Assembly: GCA_947034895.1 (NCBI GenBank)
Contig: OX344764.1
Coordinates: 39,992,935 to 40,056,934 of the forward strand
From: Rhytidiadelphus loreus
Lineage: Eukaryota > Streptophyta > Bryopsida > Hypnales > Hylocomiaceae
Length of the DNA: 64,000 nucleotides
Direction: 5' to 3'
Part shown: positions 59,999 to 64,000 of the stretch, piece after piece
Layout of the letters: the number at the start of each line of letters is the position of its first letter
How positions within the stretch are numbered: the first letter of the stretch is position 1
The notes under the pieces: model-generated
Told to the model about the DNA's origin: nothing
Seen by the model: only the letters and a program-made list of their open reading frames with translations
Database searches by the model: none
Translations under genes and position numbers: made by a program

Positions 59999-61000
59999 AC
60001 CAATGGATGCATCTCATTGTAGTATTGTGGTATTTTGAAGAAAATGATGGCTACATATGTTGGTCTATTGGAAGATTTGGACAAGGCTAATGAACTTCTA
60101 CTTTCATGTGCATTATGTGTTATATAATGTGATTGTATGTGAGAGAACTACACTCAAAATAGTTCAAATCATTTGAGTATAATTCTTATTAATAATAACC
60201 AATTGAAATTTTTATTGGATCGATTTAACAATTTCTATTTAATTACTTCTGGACTATTCAATGAATTTTGGACTAAACATCCAAAGACCTCCAATTAATA
60301 ACATCATGAGATCCTCCAATGTTTGTATAGATCTTCCGATGTTTTGTGTTGGTTTCCCGATGTTTTGCATAGATTATCTGATGTTTTAGATTATCTCTTG
60401 ATGACCTTTTTTTTCCTCCCGATGACCATTATTAATTCTAGACTTTCAAAAGTCCAAAAGTAGTTAAATGTGGTATACTAAGTAGCCATGTGTTGGGATC
60501 TTAGGGTCTTCCTATGGCTAGTATGCCATGATTTTGGTATTTTTATCCTTTTGGATGCCTTTTCATGTACATGCTATGGGAGATTTCTACTGCATGTGGC
60601 AAAAATCCCCTTTGGAGTTGGCCGGCAGGGAGTGTATGGGACCTCGACCTAAATTGCCTTCCAAGCAATGGACTCCTATAATGTTGTTTTTGGTTAATTT
60701 TGATTAAATGACTTGAGCTAAAAAGTGGGCAACACACCTAAAATGACTGAAAAATGAGTCCTACCATCCTTCAAGCATCTAATTAAACATTCAAGCAGAT
60801 TGGGACAATTTTCTAGGCAAAGATCTAACTCAAATGCACATTTAGGGGCCCAAAATGGCCTAAAGTGAGCCCTAATAAGAAAGTCCAACACACTTACAAT
60901 TACACGAGATCCCTAAATCTACCCATGCATTGATTCTTGAATTTCACCTCAAGTACCTAGATTCAATGCTAACATGTTCACCCATTCATTCTATATACAA
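59999..61000. other. AT-rich intergenic region with a short tandem repeat
   Basis: At about 60314-60420 a degenerate unit of about 25-28 bp built on CCGATGTTTTG-TAGAT is repeated four or five times. No coding sequence is supported. Confidence 0.5.
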
Positions 61001-61231
61001 TAGAAGAAGCCCACGGTTATTTGAATGTTTTAGACGTCAAAGTTGATGGATTTTGCTAGACATCTTTTATAACAACTTGTATTTTTATGTCAACAATGAC
61101 ATCTAATGTAATGTCAAGATGTTACATTAGATGTCATTGTTGACATAAAAACACGAGTTGTTACAAAGGATGTCTAGCAAAATTCATCAACTTTGACATG
61201 AGAAAATTCAAAAAAACGCGGACTTCTTCTA
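61001..61231. repeat. 231-bp near-perfect foldback (long hairpin)
   Basis: Arm 61001-61110 pairs with arm 61123-61231 across a 12-nt loop. The arms begin TAGAAGAAG and match with roughly ten mismatches by eye, closest near the loop (GACATCTAATGTA / TACATTAGATGTC). Such a structure is typical of foldback MITEs. A transcript would form a long dsRNA that could feed small RNAs. Confidence 0.85.
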
Positions 61232-61573
61232 GTGGTAATTCATATTTTTCCTTCTCCATTTGATCATTCAAGTTACTAAGCCTAATTCTAACCCCATTTG
61301 GATAGCACTTCCATGCTTGCCTATAAACTTTTAAAATCTAGGCTCCCTAATTAGGCATTCCTCTTTAAACACCATTCATGTTACAATCATGCATTTTTTC
61401 TCCAAGCAATTGAAATTCATATAAATCAAGTTGCAAGCATAATGCATCTTGTAATTCACATTACGGTTTTTTCCAAATAGAACATGGCAACAACCAAAAA
61501 ATAAAGGTAAATACTAAAAACTAGTCAACGTCATCATGGCAACAAACCTTTGTGCACTAATTTGGTTGCTCCA

Positions 61574-61931
61574 TCCTTGTTTGTGCTCCTACTTGAACTT
61601 GCTATAGCTTTTCAGAAAGTTAACTTAGAGGTTCATCATCCCTCCAAAATTCAGCTCCATCCGTCTTGCCAATCTTCTGCAATCGCCCATTGAAGTTGGA
61701 AATCTTCACTTGCAGCGATAGCAGACCTCCTCATACAAGACCGATTGCCTCGACCTTGTTCCTACTCCAAATAGGGCGAGCCATAGCTTTTCAAAAAGCT
61801 AACTTTGATGGACATTACCTCTACAAAATTCGGCTCCATCTAATTCTCCATACTCTCGCAATTGCTTATTGAAGTTGGTAGTCTAATCTCTCTCAAAAAA
61901 TCCCTAGTTCTTTTCCATTTTTTCCCACTAG
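61574..61931. repeat. two-unit tandem repeat, period about 179 bp
   Basis: Blocks CATAGCTTTTCA-AAAG-TAACTT, AAAATTC-GCTCCATC and GC-ATTGAAGTTGG occur in the same order in both units (for example at 61602 and 61781). The units are diverged. The style fits a non-coding part of an LTR retrotransposon, but no retroelement protein is visible. Confidence 0.65.
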
Positions 61932-63057
61932 ACCTCTAAACCTTAAAAAATCAGCTCCAATACTTTCCCAAAATCACCCAAAATCATGATCTTTCACTTC
62001 TTCCCTCATCTTGCAAGAAGACCTATTTGACAAATGGTTTAATTCCTACCCTAAGTCATCTTCCTATGTTTTGCTAATACTTTTTGTTCATTTTTTCATT
62101 GCAATTTTCAAGCCCTCTCAAAACACCCACACCCACATATAAAAAGTTGCAAGAGTTGAGAGAGAGGGCTTGGAACCCTAATTTTTCCTTTACTAACTTC
62201 ACTAACAAACTAATTTTGCCTAACTACTTTCATCCTACCTTAATTTACTATTAATTCGCTAAATTAGTGTAAAATGCCATGTTAGTGGAATTGCACTAAA
62301 TTACTATAAATTTGCTAATTTAGTGTAAACTGCGCTAATTTAGTATTAAACCCCCTAAATTATTGCAAAACCTTCTAAATTACTATAAAAACCTTTATTT
62401 TAATGTTTCAAGCATTACACTAGTGTTTTAGTCATAGTTTTAGTTTAACTAACTTCTTTTGTGTTTTTAACTTACTTTTAGTTTTATTTCCTACTCCTGT
62501 CTTTTATTTTATGATTTATATATTTTATATTTTTTTGATTTGCAATTTGATTCTAGTTTTATTTTCTACTTATAGTGTTTATGATTTTTTGCATTCTTGG
62601 TTTTCATTTTGTCATGATTTTACTATTGGCCTAATTTGGTTACTCTATCAAATATTGCTTAACATCTTTTTAGTTCTAAATCCTTAGTTTTTTCTTAGAA
62701 TTTTTCCTAAATTTCTCTTATTAATTGCATTTTCTAGCTTCTCGCCCTAACCTGCTAAAGTTCTCATTGCTATTTAGCAAAAAACTCCCTAAGTGATGGT
62801 TGTAGCTTAATCCTGAGTACTAACACTTCCGGACTTGTAAATTTATGCAAATTGTTTACATTTTTTGTTTACAGTTCACAATCTAAAAAGTGAACCAATA
62901 TGGTGGTTTAAACATGCCACAACTCATTAGAACATCCCTACAAGTGGCTTCCTATCTCCATTGGAATGAAGGGGAGCATAGATGGGGATAGGGAAGGCAA
63001 ACCTCTACTACTTCTATCCTAAATTTTCAACTTATTGCTAAATAGAGGTAGGTAGAT
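61932..63057. other. AT-rich intergenic region
   Basis: Around 62250-62400 short phrases such as CTAAATTA and GCTAATTTAGTGTAAA recur irregularly. No gene was seen. Confidence 0.5.
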
Positions 63058-63481
63058 GTTACGACTTCATTGTAATGCGGGACTTCATGACACATAGACT
63101 TGGGAGTGGTGGTTACACTGGTGGTTATCAAGGTTCATTTCTTTGCTTTCCTTGAGGCTAGTGAGGGGAGGCTTGTCCCCTCATGCTTTCTCTTGTTAAT
63201 TTGAAGGAACTTGAGGTTGAACAATCACCTTTGCATTTTCTTCTGTATTTTGTGCTCTATGTTGTAGAGATTGAGATGTAATTGATGGCATTGAGGTAAT
63301 GAACGGATTGTCGATATAATTAAGTTTCATGACTGGAATCCTAACATTAGAAAGCACGAGAGACAAGCCTCCCCTCACTAGCCTTAAGGAAAGCAAAGAG
63401 ATGAACCTTGATAACCACTAGTGTAACCGCCACTTTCAAGTCTATGTGTTATGAAATCCCGTGTTACGATGAAGTCATAAC
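63058..63481. repeat. long inverted repeat, arms about 133 bp
   Basis: Arm 63058-63191 is complementary to arm 63349-63481 with about ten percent mismatch by eye. Landmarks are GGTTATCAAGGTTCAT, CTTTGCTTTCCTT and GGCTAGTGAGGGGAGGCTTG. The spacer is about 157 bp. It is probably another foldback or inverted-duplication element. Confidence 0.85.
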
Positions 63482-64000
63482 AAGAGAAATCAAAACAAAA
63501 CTATAAAAATAGTAACAAGGCCAAATGAATAGTACTCCCACAAATCAATGAAGTGCAATTCATGTTAAAAAGGTGAAAAGTGGTTAGGGATTACTCCATT
63601 TGAGTTCCCTATCCATCGTTCCATATGGGAAATTGGGACCCTTCCTCCCTAAAATTTTAGAGATAGGGAATGCTAGTTGGGGGGGAAGTTTCTTCCCTCA
63701 TTCGGATAGGAATAGACAAGCCACTGGTAGGGATGCTTTTAGATAGCTAGTCATTTGGACTTGCATGCGCACTTACTTGATATCTTTTCATGCAAAATGA
63801 CTAAGGAACAAATCAACAAATTAAAATACAAATTAGACTCTAATATAAAATCAATAAAGATGATAGATTGATGCATAGTATGGTCTACTTCTTTTATGCA
63901 AGAGATTCTTTAGAGATTATTGTGTTGTGTGTACAATGTATAAATTGTGAAAAAACTAGTTTTTAAACCATTTAAAAAAAAAAATAGCATCAACACATTG
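63482..64000. other. AT-rich intergenic region at the window end
   Basis: Nothing is recognised in this stretch. Confidence 0.5.

Noticed and set aside
1..64000. CRISPR arrays, bacterial operons or prophage
   Set aside because: The window is intron-bearing plant nuclear DNA, and no regularly spaced short repeats with unique spacers occur.

Overview
This is nuclear DNA from a land plant. The evidence is intron-rich genes with GT-AG (and two GC-AG) introns, plant receptor-like kinases, a plant-type invertase relic with the 9-nt mini-exon, a MurG with a transit-peptide-like leader, a plant RABC GTPase, Arabidopsis-type (CCCTAAA)n motifs and a plant tRNA-Gln. The gene set would fit a bryophyte or another seed-free plant, but the window does not settle the species. 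Exon models were built by hand from homology, splice sites and frame. Every intact model sums to a multiple of three.

Layout. 0.3-3.2 kb: broken GH32 invertase (+). 3.5-5.7 kb: complete four-exon MurG (-), convergent with it. 5.7-11 kb: AT-rich repeats, then the leader of an 11-exon BRO1-domain gene (+, 11.0-14.9 kb). 16.3-17.1 kb: two-exon SRPBCC/Bet v 1-like gene (+). 20.0-20.7 kb: intronless RABC/Rab18 GTPase (+). 20.7-33.3 kb: repeats and small DNA elements. 33.3-40.8 kb and 48.1-53.8 kb: a tandem pair of receptor-like kinases (+) separated by tRNA-Gln and an inserted element. 53.8-64 kb: AT-rich repeats with nested TTAA elements and foldback elements.

Two things stand out. First, the receptor pair joins an ectodomain like the alpha2-delta subunit of animal calcium channels (VWA_N, VWA, Cache) to a transmembrane helix and a plant RLK/Pelle-type kinase. 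Both copies have lost the DxSxS metal site of the VWA domain, and the second copy has HGD where kinases have HRD. This looks like a sensor family in which a small-molecule-binding Cache module feeds a cytoplasmic kinase. Second, a family of about 930-bp elements begins TTAA-CCCCTAAAGGA and ends with its complement. One copy sits inside a 44-bp tandem repeat whose neighbouring units preserve the empty site, showing that TTAA is the target duplication. One copy is nested inside another. The end structure is piggyBac-like, which would be unusual for a plant.

The housekeeping genes (MurG for plastid peptidoglycan precursor, BRO1 protein for endosomes, RABC for vesicle or lipid-droplet traffic, SRPBCC for small-ligand binding) show no obvious functional link to one another.
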